DNA from: Lathyrus oleraceus
Lineage: Eukaryota > Streptophyta > Magnoliopsida > Fabales > Fabaceae
Direction of reading: 5' to 3'
Assembly: GCF_024323335.1 (NCBI RefSeq)
Contig: NC_066581.1
Coordinates: 177,189,330 to 177,253,329 of the forward strand
DNA: 64,000 bases
Position 1 is the stretch's first letter; the number at the start of each line of letters is the position of its first letter. The notes beneath the pieces were generated by a model. The model saw only the letters and a list, made by a program, of their open reading frames with translations, was not told where the DNA came from and searched no databases. Positions 1 to 9,488 of the stretch are shown here, in pieces. Made by a program: the position numbers and the translations under genes.

Positions 1-349
1 TATCCATTAACCCTAGGCCGTGGTGACCAGCCGAGATTGGGTTGTTGGAAAGAGTTTAGCATCGCGCCATTGGATCGGCTTCAGAATTGGGTTCACCAGC
101 ATGGTCGAGAGGTTGGTACTTTCCCAACAAGTGACTCCTTAGTTAAGTGGGTATCCCCAGCAGTGTTACTCCTCGAAGTTGGCAGCATCTTGCAAGCATT
201 GGTTCCATTCCTTTAGCAGAAGTGGGTGTGTCTGATCTCTCCATGTAGAGTCTACCCCTTAAGCAGAAAGTGTCTACCATTTCCTTCTGCGCTCCCCACT
301 GAGTTATATCCTCGTGGATGACGGTTGCTTCCGTTCCCTCCATAATGGG
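1..349 (+). mobile_element. Element B, 3' UTR, left piece
   Basis: Non-coding 3' internal region of an Ogre-like Ty3/gypsy element. It is closely similar to the same region inside element A (about 11851-12194), including the 'ccctaggccgtggtgacc' block and the 'ccccagcag' motifs. It is cut at 349 by insertion of element A and resumes at 21161. The rest of B lies off the left edge. No coding potential is seen. Confidence 0.85.
345..349. repeat. Target site duplication of element A, left copy (ATGGG)
   Basis: ATGGG lies immediately before the TG that starts the left LTR and is repeated at 21156-21160 immediately after the CA that ends the right LTR. The uninterrupted homologous site within A's own 3' UTR (about 12188-12200) has this pentamer once, which confirms the duplication. 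Confidence 0.93.
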
Positions 350-939
350 TGTCATACCCCGATTTTGGTCCTGAAATTTTTATGTTTGTTTAGCATACTT
401 GGCCTAACCTTACTTTGGTTTTTATGTGAGAATTGGTCTTGGTCCAAAGTCATGGTGTTTTTTCTTGAGATTGTTAATATGTCTATGGTCTGGGTCATTT
501 GAACAACCGGTTTTCTTTTGTTTCAAGCCACTTTCTAGTCATGTTATTGGTTCATGGATACTATGCCAAAACCCCAACCTTATTGGTCTCATTTCATGTT
601 TTTGTTCATACACATTATCAGTCAAGTTATTTTCAAAAAAAGAGTCAAATATTCAAGTCATGATTAAACCAATTGTGAAAACCAACTTCAAACCTTTTTG
701 TTAATCCATTTCAATTCATTTCACATCATTCTAGACCATTACATTTCCATAAACCAAATCACCAATAAGTCAAATTGTGAATCCTTGCACATAGAAAAAT
801 GATAGAATCCATGAACCAAAGTTTATGTGGAAGTAAAAGACATTGAACACAAAAGCTATGACATCCATCTCATATAGAATTCATGTAATCATTAAAATAC
901 ATTGGGTATAGCAAAATAAGTGGATTTTGGTTTAATCTT

Positions 940-1560
940 GAATCACAGCCACGTGTTTCTGCTTCTTATGCTGAACCACCAGTTTCGGACTGTGGGTTTG
1001 AGGAAGAAGCAAGAGAATATCTCAACTCAGTTCATATAGATGATGATCCAGTGGACAAGTTTAGTCTTCCTGAGTAACAGCAACAACTACAAGAAGATCT
1101 CGAGACTGAAGTTGTGGTGGAGGAAACTCCTACACAGGAGGCATATCCACCGGTGCCTAATGTTGCTCATACTATCCGTGAAACCCCTTGTCACTCTTAT
1201 GGAAGTCTTTTGAGGAGCCTGCTAATAAAACTTATGCATCTATTTTACGTGTCTCCAAAGGCCAATCAGTGTTGCCCGTTGCACCCGAACATGCCCCACA
1301 TCATTCTTTTTAAAGTGCTCCTCCTTCAGAGTTTAATCACGTGACGCAGCCTACTGCTCAGCATGCTGTGGTGCACAGCCTGTTTACCAGCAGTCAAGCT
1401 CAACATCTACATATATTTCAGAGTCAGGGGCCGATGCAGCAGTGGATGGTTACAAATTTGACCATGAAGAAGTAACATATGTCTATGCGAGAAACCTGTC
1501 TGTTGATATCACCGAAGCTAAAGACCTGCATAAGCATAAAAACACCCGAATTCAATCAAT
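940..1560 (+). pseudogene. Captured fragment of a G3BP-like NTF2/RRM RNA-binding protein gene
   Basis: Frames in this stretch read EEEAREYLNSVHIDDDPVD, then QEDLETEVVVEETPTQEA, then NKTYASILRVSKGQ, then VTYVYARNLSVDITEA. These match, from family knowledge, the acidic linker and start of the RRM of plant G3BP-like proteins (NTF2 domain plus RNA-recognition motif, stress-granule class). The NTF2 domain and most of the RRM are absent. Stops and frame changes break the reading frame, e.g. a TAA soon after 1070. About 600 bp read without an obvious intron, which hints at, but does not prove, an mRNA source. It lies in the U3 part of the LTR and cannot make the protein. Confidence 0.72.
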
Positions 1561-1651
1561 ACTCAACAAAAACTCTAACAGAAATTCACGGTGGATCCAA
1601 CCAATTCATAACTGATATAATTGAAACTCACATTGATTCTAACTAACTGTG

Positions 1652-1757
1652 AATGGTTATGCTTAATACTGGCCGTGCTGCCCAAGGAATGCCTCTCAAG
1701 GTTTCCCCTGCAAAAATTGCTTGTCTTGATTTCAATCTTCAGAAGACAAAAATGCAG
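1652..1757 (+). pseudogene. Captured fragment of CCT1 (TCP-1 alpha chaperonin subunit)
   Basis: Reads LNTGRAAQGMPLKVSPAKIA followed by CLDFNLQKTKMQ. This is a highly conserved segment of chaperonin subunit alpha (CCT1/TCP-1 alpha), part of the cytosolic ring complex that folds actin and tubulin. Only about 35 codons are present, apparently one exon or part of one. A small deletion just before the block disrupts the upstream frame. Flanking sequence on both sides is unrelated, so this is an isolated piece inside the LTR cassette. Confidence 0.85.
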
Positions 1758-2202
1758 TCAAATAATACAAGCTAATCTCTATCCATTGAGGTTCAATATG
1801 TTGGTAAAGCCAGAGCCAATCGTTGATAACCAAAAAAAAAAGAGGATTTGGAAAGTAGTTAGATTCATTGGACGGTGTTGCTGTCAAACAAGAATTTATT
1901 CAACAGGCCATCTAATTCAACTGTTAGCAATTCAAAGTTGTTCGATTATACAGTCAAGAAAGATCAAAAACAGTAAAGAGAACGGCTACAACTCAGTTGA
2001 GTAAAGTGTTGCCACAAATATCATCAATTCTTCTGCTTCCATGACAGGGTCGACCGGAAGATTGTAGTAGCGCAGGAGTTAATATTGAGAGAGCATGTGA
2101 GAAAGTTTCGTCAAATCTTGAACATGTGCCTCTTTTGACAAAAGGGTTTGCTGCATACAAGTTCTGCAGGTTTTGTTGCCGTTGTGGGCCTGCTACATAC
2201 AA

Positions 2203-2302
2203 CACAGCAAGCTTCCTGAGACCAGAGTTCAACTGACCGGGGAACCTCAAACAGCATGTTGCACCAGACATAGTTGCTGATATCAGATGACTCAGATCAC
2301 CA
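2203..2302 (-). pseudogene. Captured beta-tubulin exon fragment with intron acceptor
   Basis: The minus strand reads [20 protein letters not shown] then [13 protein letters not shown], the conserved middle of beta-tubulin with two or three substitutions. Directly upstream on the minus strand is a T-rich tract ending in gatgCAG, which looks like a plant 3' splice site. The position fits an intron I recall before this block in plant beta-tubulin genes. The piece therefore appears to come from genomic DNA or unspliced RNA. It ends abruptly at about 2203 in unrelated sequence. Opposite orientation to the neighbouring fragments. Confidence 0.88.
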
Positions 2303-3323
2303 ACTGCATCAACACAGAAAATAAAATCAAGCACACTAAAAAAAAACACACCAAGTCTAGGAAATACGTGAGTTAACCATGGGAGCATCAAGGCTAACCC
2401 TGCTGTTGCACCAGTTCATCCCATGTCCTGCAGCACCTTGCCTTCGCTTTGCCTGCATTGTCAACAGTCCAACATAAGTCATGACATGTCAAAACCATTA
2501 AGAGACATCATATCCAAATTGGTTAACATTATGTTCAAGAGGTTCAACCGGGCATAACAAACAGCACGACATTAAACATATCTCAAGCCTTACAAACCAT
2601 TTAAGACTTGTTTTACCTTGCTCAACCAAACCATCAAGCACGAAACCCGCATGAGGTAGCTTGTGAAACATGACAATAGCTTACACCAAATTCTTGCACC
2701 AGGCATATAATGGATATTCAGCAGGTTGGGAGTTGGACATGTTGTCTATTGGACATTCTACACTTGGTTTAACCAAGACCACAAGTAAGCCAATGTCAAA
2801 TTGTTGCAGCCAAACCCTGATGCCATACACCACATGTTGAAGTCATTGGATGCATGACACGCCCAACATGACCACAAGACCTGCAACAAAAGAATCGAGA
2901 CAAATGAATTGTAAAGCATAATAGCCAGTAACCCAATGCCAAGTACCACTGAACCAAACATGAGGAGTCTATCAAACCAATAACCCAATGCCACTGAACC
3001 TGTAGAGAATTCTATGCTAATCCATTGTTTTGCTGCACCATTCAACTCATGACTCCTGTAACAATGCTCTGAATTCACTGCAGTAACACAATTGAGTTAG
3101 CTGGAGGTTACAAGAAAGTCACTGCAGTAAAATGAGCAAATGAATTAGTAAAAATGCAAAAATCCAGAATTTCCCAATTTGGGATTAAGACAAAAGCGAT
3201 TAGAAAAAGCTAAGCTCAGATTACCATTTTTTCGAACCATACACCAAAAAGGACCACTCTTTTTTCTGAGCACCAAAAGGCCTTGGCTGGGATACTTCTT
3301 GGATGAAACCCTAAAGCTGTGAA

Positions 3324-3334
3324 GATAAATAGAG
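3324..3334 (+). promoter_or_regulatory. TATA-like box in element A 5' LTR
   Basis: GATAAATAGAG lies where element B has TATAAAAG (28033) in an alignable context: repeated CTGCAGTAA blocks and 'gaaaccctaa' upstream, 'gagagaaa' downstream. It is a candidate core promoter separating U3, with the gene cassette, from R/U5. The first base deviates from the consensus. Confidence 0.45.
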
Positions 3335-4235
3335 AGAAAGAGGAATCAGAGAGGATCGGCCGAAAAAAACCCTAGAAAAAATTCAATACGACGGCAAAGA
3401 GAAAAAAAACCCTAACGAAACAAAAAAGGAGGAGGCGAAGAAAAGAGGAGACTCTCTGAAGGGAAAGAAGTAACATCGGCAGCGCTCCTAACCAAAGAAC
3501 TCCACCAAAGATCCCTGAATCTTCCTTGATGAAAAACTTCTGCCAAGCATAGTAGAGCGGGAGGTCTTAATAGACGGACAAAAAGAAAGGGACGAGAAGC
3601 ATTTACCTACATCCATCGGTGAATCTCGATTGCAACTGGTTAGTTTCCTCTCTGAATTTCCTACGTGTTGATTATGCGAACCTTGGTTGTTTTTCGATTT
3701 GGGTTTCGTCAAAGCCTCCGTTAGGTTTAGCATTAACCGCTCATGTTGTGGTGATCTCTTTTGATTTTTCCCTGTGTGTTTTAATTAAAGACAAAGTGGA
3801 TATTTGAGATAAAGAAATAAGTCTGTTACCCTTTTTTTTCGAAAATGGAAGAGGGAGTTTCTAGGTTTTGATTTCCCCAACTATTTACTTTCTTTACTAC
3901 TTCATTCGTTTGGTTTATCAAAGGTCAAGATATTTGGACCGGTCCACAAAGCTGGCTATCCCAATGGGTTGCCCTTTGTGTTTTCCCATGTCCCAAATCA
4001 TCATTATGTCAGCCTTAATGACTAGCATCTTTCGCTGGAATCGAAGAAGTCAGGCAATTGTTTTCTCTCTTTTAGTCTTCCTGCAGTATTCCCACACTGG
4101 ACCAAGAAATGGAGGATTGGGCTTCAGTCAATCCAAGTCCAACGGCCCGTGTTTGTTTTTGTTGATTTTTGGCTAGTGGGTTTCCACTCCGTTTATGTAC
4201 TTTTGTTGGTCCTAGCCTAACAAGTAAGTAACTCA

Positions 4236-4300
4236 TGGCCAGGCGGAAATGGAGTTAGTTCATTTCCTCCTTAGTAGCGGGTTCGATACCCGCGTGTGCC
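4236..4300 (+). other. tRNA-like segment with pol III A/B-box-like motifs
   Basis: TGGCCAGGCGG (4236-4246) resembles an A box. 34 bases on, GGTTCGATACC (4280-4290) is a B box set in a perfect T-arm: stem GCGGG/CCCGC around the 7-base loop TTCGATA. No acceptor or anticodon stem pairs convincingly, so it is not a functional tRNA. The same layout at the equivalent position of element B (28583-28640) suggests an old tRNA- or SINE-derived insertion that both LTRs inherited. Confidence 0.6.
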
Positions 4301-5094
4301 ATATTTGGTTTTTATAACTTTTTTTTTTTATTTATTTTCTTTTAAGTTATTCTTTTTAATTTACTCACATTTATGTTTTAATCCAATTTCTCTCACACTT
4401 ATTATTTCTTTAGTATTTACACCTTTTATTTATTTTAATTGGCAAAGCATCGATTTTAATTTATGGATTCAACTACTCTTATGTTGCTTATCCATGATTA
4501 TTTTATCGAGATAACAATAGGATTTCGCCGTGTTATGATTAATCGCATATGACATTTCAATATGTGTAAACCGGCCTTAAGTACATTATTTAGGGTTTGT
4601 ATGTCCCTCAATTTCCATCCGTGCAAATCCCGATTTTATCTTTTTACCGATTTAATTTTTTAAGTGTCTTGTAAATATAACTTGTTGTGTTATTTTCACA
4701 TAGCTTACTCTTGGGCTTCCTTACAATGAGACATGTCCCTTGCACTTACACTCATACATTGTTTAATGCTTCATTATTTCATTCTTCGATCATTTGATTC
4801 GATTATATACTTGTTTATATCTTAATTGTTTGATTAACTGTGGCCTACTTGTATGGTGTATGAGGCATGTATTATTATTGTTTGTTTGCCATGAACAACC
4901 CCCATTCATAACAAATGTACCCCTCTCCCATGAAATGTATAATATTTATTCTTTCATTCTTTATTCATCTGTTAATACAAGAATTAAAATGAACATTCGA
5001 TAACCATTTCAAAACAAGATCAAAACCTCGATCCAACGTCGAGTAATCATTTTTCAAAACCTAACAGAACCAACACGTATTCATCCACCCTTTT

Positions 5095-5234
5095 GTAAGT
5101 CGATTGCTTTATGCATCGCCATCAACCTTGTAAGCCGATTGCTTTATGCATCGCCATCAACCTTGTAAGCCGATTGCTTTATGCATCGCCATCAACCTTG
5201 TAAGTCGATTGTTCCATGCGTCGCCATCTACCCT
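5095..5234 (+). repeat. 35-bp tandem repeat, four copies, in LTR A
   Basis: Four units begin GTAAGYCGATTG at 5095, 5130, 5165 and 5200, spaced exactly 35 bp. The first three are nearly identical and the fourth is diverged. A shorter run of similar units occurs in element B near 29270-29330. A second run, with 'gataacataggtag' and a ~35-bp period, follows at about 5305-5450. Confidence 0.9.
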
Positions 5235-5911
5235 TATCCCTAACACTTCTCCTTGCTCCATTCGTCGATTCTTGTTCCGATTAGGTAGCACCCATTAGAT
5301 AGAACCCTTTGTATGATAGCATAGGTAGATTTCCCATATCCCTTTGCATGATAACATAGGTAGGATTCCCATATCCTTTTGTATGATAACATAGGTAGAA
5401 TTCCCATATTCTTTGCATGCTAACATTAGGTAGATATTCCCATTTGTAAATCCTAAACACTTAAGTACACATTGCATGACAACTTTAGGGCAGAGCTTCC
5501 CCATTTCCTTTAGACCTTTCCGAGCGTCTCCGATCTTGTGGCATGTAGTCCGTTCTATTGCAAAGAGGTAACTGCCTAAGACTCGATTCAGCGAGCTGCG
5601 ACACCTACTGCTAGGACGTGAACACATTGCCCACTCTCCTCTGACACAACTGGTGTCTTCCTTTGTAAGTCCATGTTCAGATGGCAATCCCTAGTTAGGG
5701 GAACTACATCGCCCTGATCCTTGTTCCAGACGAGGTATGTAGGCAGGAGGTCGTGCGAGACCTCTCCGGGCACTTTTCCCCTTTTTTGTGTGCGTGCTTG
5801 ACAGTTATAGGCTCGAGTTCCCGACTCCCTATTAACTTGTTTGGTTGTTGTGTGCTTGGAAGCTGATGTAAGTCCATCAAGTGGCATTCGGGTTCCAGTG
5901 TGGTTTTGTTG

Positions 5912-6110
5912 GGTTCGGATGCTGATGTAAGTCCAGTGATTGGCAGTCGGGCTCCACGTTTGCCCCTTTGTGTTTGTTGGGTTCGGATGCTGATGTAAGT
6001 CCAGTGATTGGCAGTCGGGCTCCACGTTTGCCCCTTTGTGTGTGTTTGGTTCGGATGCTGATGTAAGTCCAGTGATTGGCAGTCAGGCTCCACGTTTGCC
6101 TTTGCCTGTG
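5912..6110 (+). repeat. 68-bp tandem repeat, three copies, in LTR A
   Basis: Units beginning GGTTCGGATGCTGATGTAAG occur at 5912, 5980 and 6048 (68-bp period), preceded by one degenerate unit near 5860. In element B the same array has expanded to about nine units (29975-30580). Repeat-driven reading frames here are not genes. Confidence 0.92.
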
Positions 6111-6131
6111 TTTGTTTGTGTGCGTGTAGCC

Positions 6132-6487
6132 GAACTACGGCAACTCTGATTCTCATGTTCAGATGAGATACGTAGGCACAAGATGCGATGTCTTGCCGAG
6201 TTTGACTAACAACTAACAACTAATCCTTGTTTGCTTTCGCCCTCGTTGCGATCCTTTCTCTCGCCCTCGTTGCGATCGAGACATTCCCTTTCTCTTGCCC
6301 TAGTTGCAGTCGAGACCCTTATCCCGTAGTTAGTTTGAACTACGTTTTGCTCTGATTCTCATTCCCGATGAGATACGTAGGCATAAGACGCGATGTCTTA
6401 GCGAGCACACTTATCCTTAACCCTTAGGTAGCCGAGCTACGAAGACTCTGATTCTCATAATCAGATGAGATACGTATGCAGTGGATG
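6132..6487 (+). promoter_or_regulatory. Three copies of a hairpin + TACGTAGGC module (LTR A, 5')
   Basis: Each copy has GARCTACG, 10-20 bases, then a perfect 6-bp hairpin TCTCAT...ATGAGA, immediately followed by TACGTAGGC or TACGTATGC. Hairpins are at 6151-6168, 6357-6373 and 6453-6470, with loops gttcag, tcccg and aatcag. Other LTR families in the window have different stem sequences at the same place with pairing kept (see 35970, 53982, 54755, 55540, 59718). It sits in the 3' third of the LTR, so probably in the R/U5 part of the RNA. Function unknown. Confidence 0.7.
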
Positions 6488-6584
6488 CGACATCCGTGCG
6501 AGTCATTTTTCTCTTGACCCTTTTAGTAAATAGTACATTAGATAAACATACACCCTTTAGACAAGAAACAAACAAGAGTGGATC

Positions 6585-6600
6585 CCGTAGAGTACTACGG
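6585..6600 (+). promoter_or_regulatory. AGTA-loop hairpin in U5 (LTR A, 5')
   Basis: CCGTAG-AGTA-CTACGG is a perfect 6-bp stem with a four-base loop. It is followed by GGGTGCTAATACCTTCC, which is near-invariant in all LTR families here. Equivalent hairpins have other stems with the same loop: CCTAGG in C and D, CCATGG in E. Confidence 0.72.
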
Positions 6601-6743
6601 ATGCGTAGGGGTGCTAATACCTTCCCTTCGCATAACCGACTCCCGAACCCAAGATTTGGTTGCGAGACCTTGTCTTTTCCTTCCCTTTCTCCAGGTTTAC
6701 TTCGAGCGTTTCCTTTCCCTCCTTTGGGATAAATAACGCACGG

Positions 6744-6753
6744 TGGCGACTCT
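6744..6753 (+). promoter_or_regulatory. Primer-site-like decamer inside U5 (LTR A, 5')
   Basis: TGGCGACTCT is identical to the first ten bases of the primer binding site at 6819 and lies 75 bp upstream of it. The same partial copy lies near the end of every Ogre-like LTR in the window. Confidence 0.75.
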
Positions 6754-6818
6754 TCTGTCATTTTTTTCTTTCGCCGGTTGTTTTTTTTCGCAGACCGTAT
6801 TTTTCGGGTTGCGACAGC

Positions 6819-6836
6819 TGGCGACTCTGCTGGGGA
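6819..6836 (+). promoter_or_regulatory. Primer binding site of element A (tRNA-Arg type)
   Basis: TGGCGACTCTGCTGGGGA begins two bases after the 5' LTR ends at 6816. It starts with TGG, complementary to a tRNA 3' CCA. The same 18 bases follow the 5' LTR of element C. tRNA-Arg priming is established for Ogre elements. I infer the tRNA identity from that family knowledge. Confidence 0.92.
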
Positions 6837-7926
6837 CCTGGTTTCCCTAAGCGAGTCCCTCCTAGCTTTCGTAGGTTTCTTGTTTGTTGGGTGTTTATTC
6901 TTTTGTATAGTTATTTATTTTCCGCATTTACCTGCTCTATTTTATTGCATTCATGTACATATGTTTGTTGTATCTGTGGGTTCTGTGGGTTGTTTGTTTG
7001 TTGGGTGGGACTGTTCTATGAGAGATAAGCCCATTACCCAGGCTTGAGTGTACACATAGGTGTTAGAGTGGATAGTCATGAGGCTTGCGTGGTATGTTGC
7101 TACGTTAAGTCGTTCATGAGACCCACATTCCAGACGAGGTTTCTGTTGGATATATTTTGTCATATGGGTGTTCCATAACGACAGATATTCCTTTAGAAAT
7201 CGTCGACTCTGGTGACCATTTCCCGAGAACTCAGTCGAGGCCTCTCCTCCGAGACGTGATTATGTTAGCTCTGGTGGGCGCATTCTCGCTGCTCAATCCG
7301 AGGACCCCGAGACTGGGAACTTGCTTTAGGATATCCTGTTGCGGGGAGTCAGCAGAGGTCTTTTATCCCGTAATAATGCCAAACCTTCAGTGGTAAACGT
7401 ATTATTCTCGACTGAAGGGCTGAAGCTGACAAACTTCTGTTCTTAGAACCTACCAGTGAGGGGAGGGTTTGATCTCTACAGATACGGTTTCTGCCAGTGG
7501 TGCTGTGATGGTGAGTTTGGTTCAGCCAAATTTATGGACGTTTATTTCCGGGACGCCGGAGTTCTGTCCGTGGTTTATCAGCGGGTTCCGTTTATTTCGG
7601 ATCCCTGGGCTGAATCTGTGGGTGCTCACTCAGATGGTGGCTCAGTTCTCCAGACATGGGTTCAGATGCCAGTTGATCAGATTGACTTTGGGTTTCAGAT
7701 GGTTGTGATCAGAGTTCAAGCCGAAGCTTCGGATCCTGTGTGCCGAGATGCACAACCTGCCAGTCTTGGCTCCATCCTTTGCATCATAGCATGTTTATTT
7801 TCCAAAAAATAATAATGCATGAAAAAAAGTTAACTCGCATGTGCATATCCTTTTCAGGATCATTCATGATAAAATAGCATCCGCATCATATGCATATCAT
7901 GCACATATCATCCTTGCATTGCAGAC
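6837..7926 (+). other. Element A untranslated leader
   Basis: Region between the primer site and the gag remnant. It has short open frames, e.g. near 7157-7396 and 7456-7812, with no recognisable domain. The first ~300 bp resemble the leader of C, e.g. 'cttgagtgtacacataggtg' here against 'atcgagtgcacttagg' there. ORF1, which C carries at 37264, is absent. I see no gene here. Confidence 0.7.
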
Positions 7927-8854
7927 ATGCTTGGGAGAGACTTCTCACTCTGGGTTTTGACTGAGACGGGATTGTTGATCATCGTCCGCACCGCAACCAG
8001 ATTGAATAATCAGAGGAGTATGGATCAAGTTCAAGCTGAGTTGGCTGAGATGAGGGCAGAACATGGCCCAGTTCATGACCATGATGCAAGGAGTTGTTCA
8101 GGGGCAAGAGGAGCTGCGTGCCTTAGCCCAGAGACAGGAAGCTGTGATTCTGCCGCCCACTCGTGCTTCACCAGAGAGGGTCCCTGTCAATTATCAAATT
8201 ACTGTTGTCACTATTCCCGTCAACAACTATGCCGTGGGTGAAGATTTGAGGGGTATTATAATCAGTGGACAGCCCCTTGCTACAGAGACTGTTAATGTCA
8301 GAGCAACCCTTGCTCCGGTTCGCCATCCTGGCTCTTCAAATCCTTCAAGTTCTAAAAAGCCATCCTCTAGGGCACCCAGAAGGGGAGAAAGTGAAACAAA
8401 TGTTGTGCACCGTCGGAGGAGTGTGAACAGAGGACAGTTTCGTCAGGCCGCTGCTGTGACTATTCCAGCAACTCAACAACAACAGAGAAGACCAACTCAG
8501 CAATATCAGCATCAACAACATCGTCCTCAGCAGCAGACTTACTGGCCTCCCAATGGTAATCAAGCCAGTACGAGTAATGAGAGGAAGAAGATCATTTTTG
8601 ATCCGATCCCTATGTCCTATGCAGAGCTGTATCCCTCTTTGATAGAGCGGAACTTGATTACTCCCAGAGACCCGCCGGCTATACCCGTCAACCCTCGGTG
8701 GTGGTATAGGCCTGAACAGCATTGTGTGTATCATTCGGGTGCTCCTGGTCATGATGTGGATAGTTGTTTCCAGCTAAAGATGAAGGTTCAAGACCTTGTG
8801 AGGTCAGGGATTCCGAGCTTTGAAGACTTAGGTCCCCGTGTTAATCAAGCTTGA
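7927..8854 (+). pseudogene. Element A gag remnant with deleted capsid core
   Basis: The N-terminal part reads as a coiled coil (RLNNQRSMDQVQAELAEMRA) in one frame. It shifts frame near 8060 and continues through MAQFMTMMQGVVQGQEELRA. After about 8300 it passes into a basic, Q-rich linker and then the C-terminal zinc-knuckle region, with Cys/His spacing CVYHSGAPGHDVDSC near residue 222 of the second frame. The matching part of C (40334-40600) has PMTYAELYPS and ITPRDP in the same order. The capsid core that C has at 39480-39960 is missing. No intact Gag can be made. The deletion fits a non-autonomous element. Confidence 0.85.
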
Positions 8855-9023
8855 AGACGGCAAGTCCCGGGTTGGTGATGGTTATTCTTCTGAGGTCTTC
8901 AACGAAGAGGTTTGTTCAAAAGCAGAAGTTGCTGATGCAAAGGATACTGACAGTTGTTATCCCTGGTGGGATCTATCACAAATGGGTCACTGTGGGCGTT
9001 CCTACAGTCGTTCATAAGTCAGA
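8855..9023 (+). pseudogene. Element A remnant of the exon end upstream of the intron
   Basis: From about 8955 one frame reads IPGGIYHKWVTVGVPTVVHKS, homologous to the end of the gag-pro exon in C (FIIPGGICNNWVAVDIPIVI and on). The protease itself is missing. Frame breaks occur upstream near 8930-8950. The stretch ends at the intron donor at 9024. Confidence 0.75.
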
Positions 9024-9298
9024 GTAATAATCACTTTTTTTTAAAAAAAAAACCCTTCTCCCATGCCAAAAGGAGAAGTGATGACATTGTTGGCAACATT
9101 TTGTGCAATGATATTTTCATTCAAATAAATGCATGTTAAACATTTGTTTTTTCCAATTGTTTTCCTTTTTCACTTTTTTACATGAAATTGGTGATCACAA
9201 AAAACCCTAAAAACAGGAATAAAAACAATCTTTTCATCTGCATAACGTTTGTCTTGTTTGATTTCCAAAAAGCTTTTCATATCAAAATCATTATGCAG
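9024..9298 (+). other. Ogre-type intron between pro and RT, element A
   Basis: Donor GTAATAATC at 9024 and acceptor TTATGCAG ending at 9298; 275 bp, with T-rich tracts. Removing it joins ...HKS to the exon reading KPIEHND and FPVFEAEEDDVEGIPDEI without a frame break. The equivalent intron in C (42322-42592) has the same boundaries. An intron here is established for Ogre elements. These exact ends are my inference from frame and homology. Confidence 0.78.
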
Positions 9299-9488
9299 GT
9301 TGTTTCTTAAACCCATTGAACACAATGATCTGACGTCATCTCCCAATTGTGAATTCCCTGTATTCGAAGCGGAAGAAGATGATGTTGAAGGGATTCCTGA
9401 CGAGATTTCCCGGCTTCTTGAGCAAGAAAAGAAGATCACTCAGCTGCATCTCGAGAATCAGCAGAACAGCCAACTGGGGCACACATAA
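9299..9488 (+). pseudogene. Element A remnant of the RT N-terminal extension
   Basis: Reads KPIEHNDLTSSPNCEFPVFE, then an acidic segment and an LLEQEKKITQLHLEN helix. It matches the segment before RT in C (42593-42770) and then hits a stop near 9487 inside an A-run. RT, both RNase H domains and the integrase core, about 2.95 kb in C, are missing from this point. Confidence 0.8.

Larger units (their letters stand above)
350..6816 (+). repeat. Element A 5' LTR
   Basis: Starts TGTCATACCCC and ends TTGCGACA, the TG...CA ends of an LTR. The first ~400 bp and everything after about 3080 align with the LTR of element B (23445-31290). Between them lies a cassette of host-gene fragments (about 940-2310) that B does not share. 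Later parts hold a TATA-like box (3324), a tRNA-like segment (4236-4300), 35-bp and 68-bp tandem repeats (5095-5234, 5912-6110), three hairpin modules (6132-6487), an AGTA-loop hairpin (6585) and a primer-site-like decamer (6744). Length 6467 bp. Confidence 0.93.

Noticed and set aside
2758..3078. 106-codon minus-strand frame with hydrophobic runs, also at 17100-17420
   Set aside because: Built from repeated 'aacccaatgccactgaacc'-type LTR words; hydrophobicity is a composition effect and no family is recognised.
4230..4300. A functional tRNA gene
   Set aside because: Only the T-arm is convincing; no acceptor stem or anticodon arm pairs.
5095..5234. 35-bp repeats that could suggest a CRISPR array
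   Set aside because: Units are contiguous with no spacers, and the context is a plant LTR.
6481..7047. Overlapping short frames across the LTR end and primer site
   Set aside because: They cross functional non-coding signals (hairpins, LTR end, primer site) and lack any domain.
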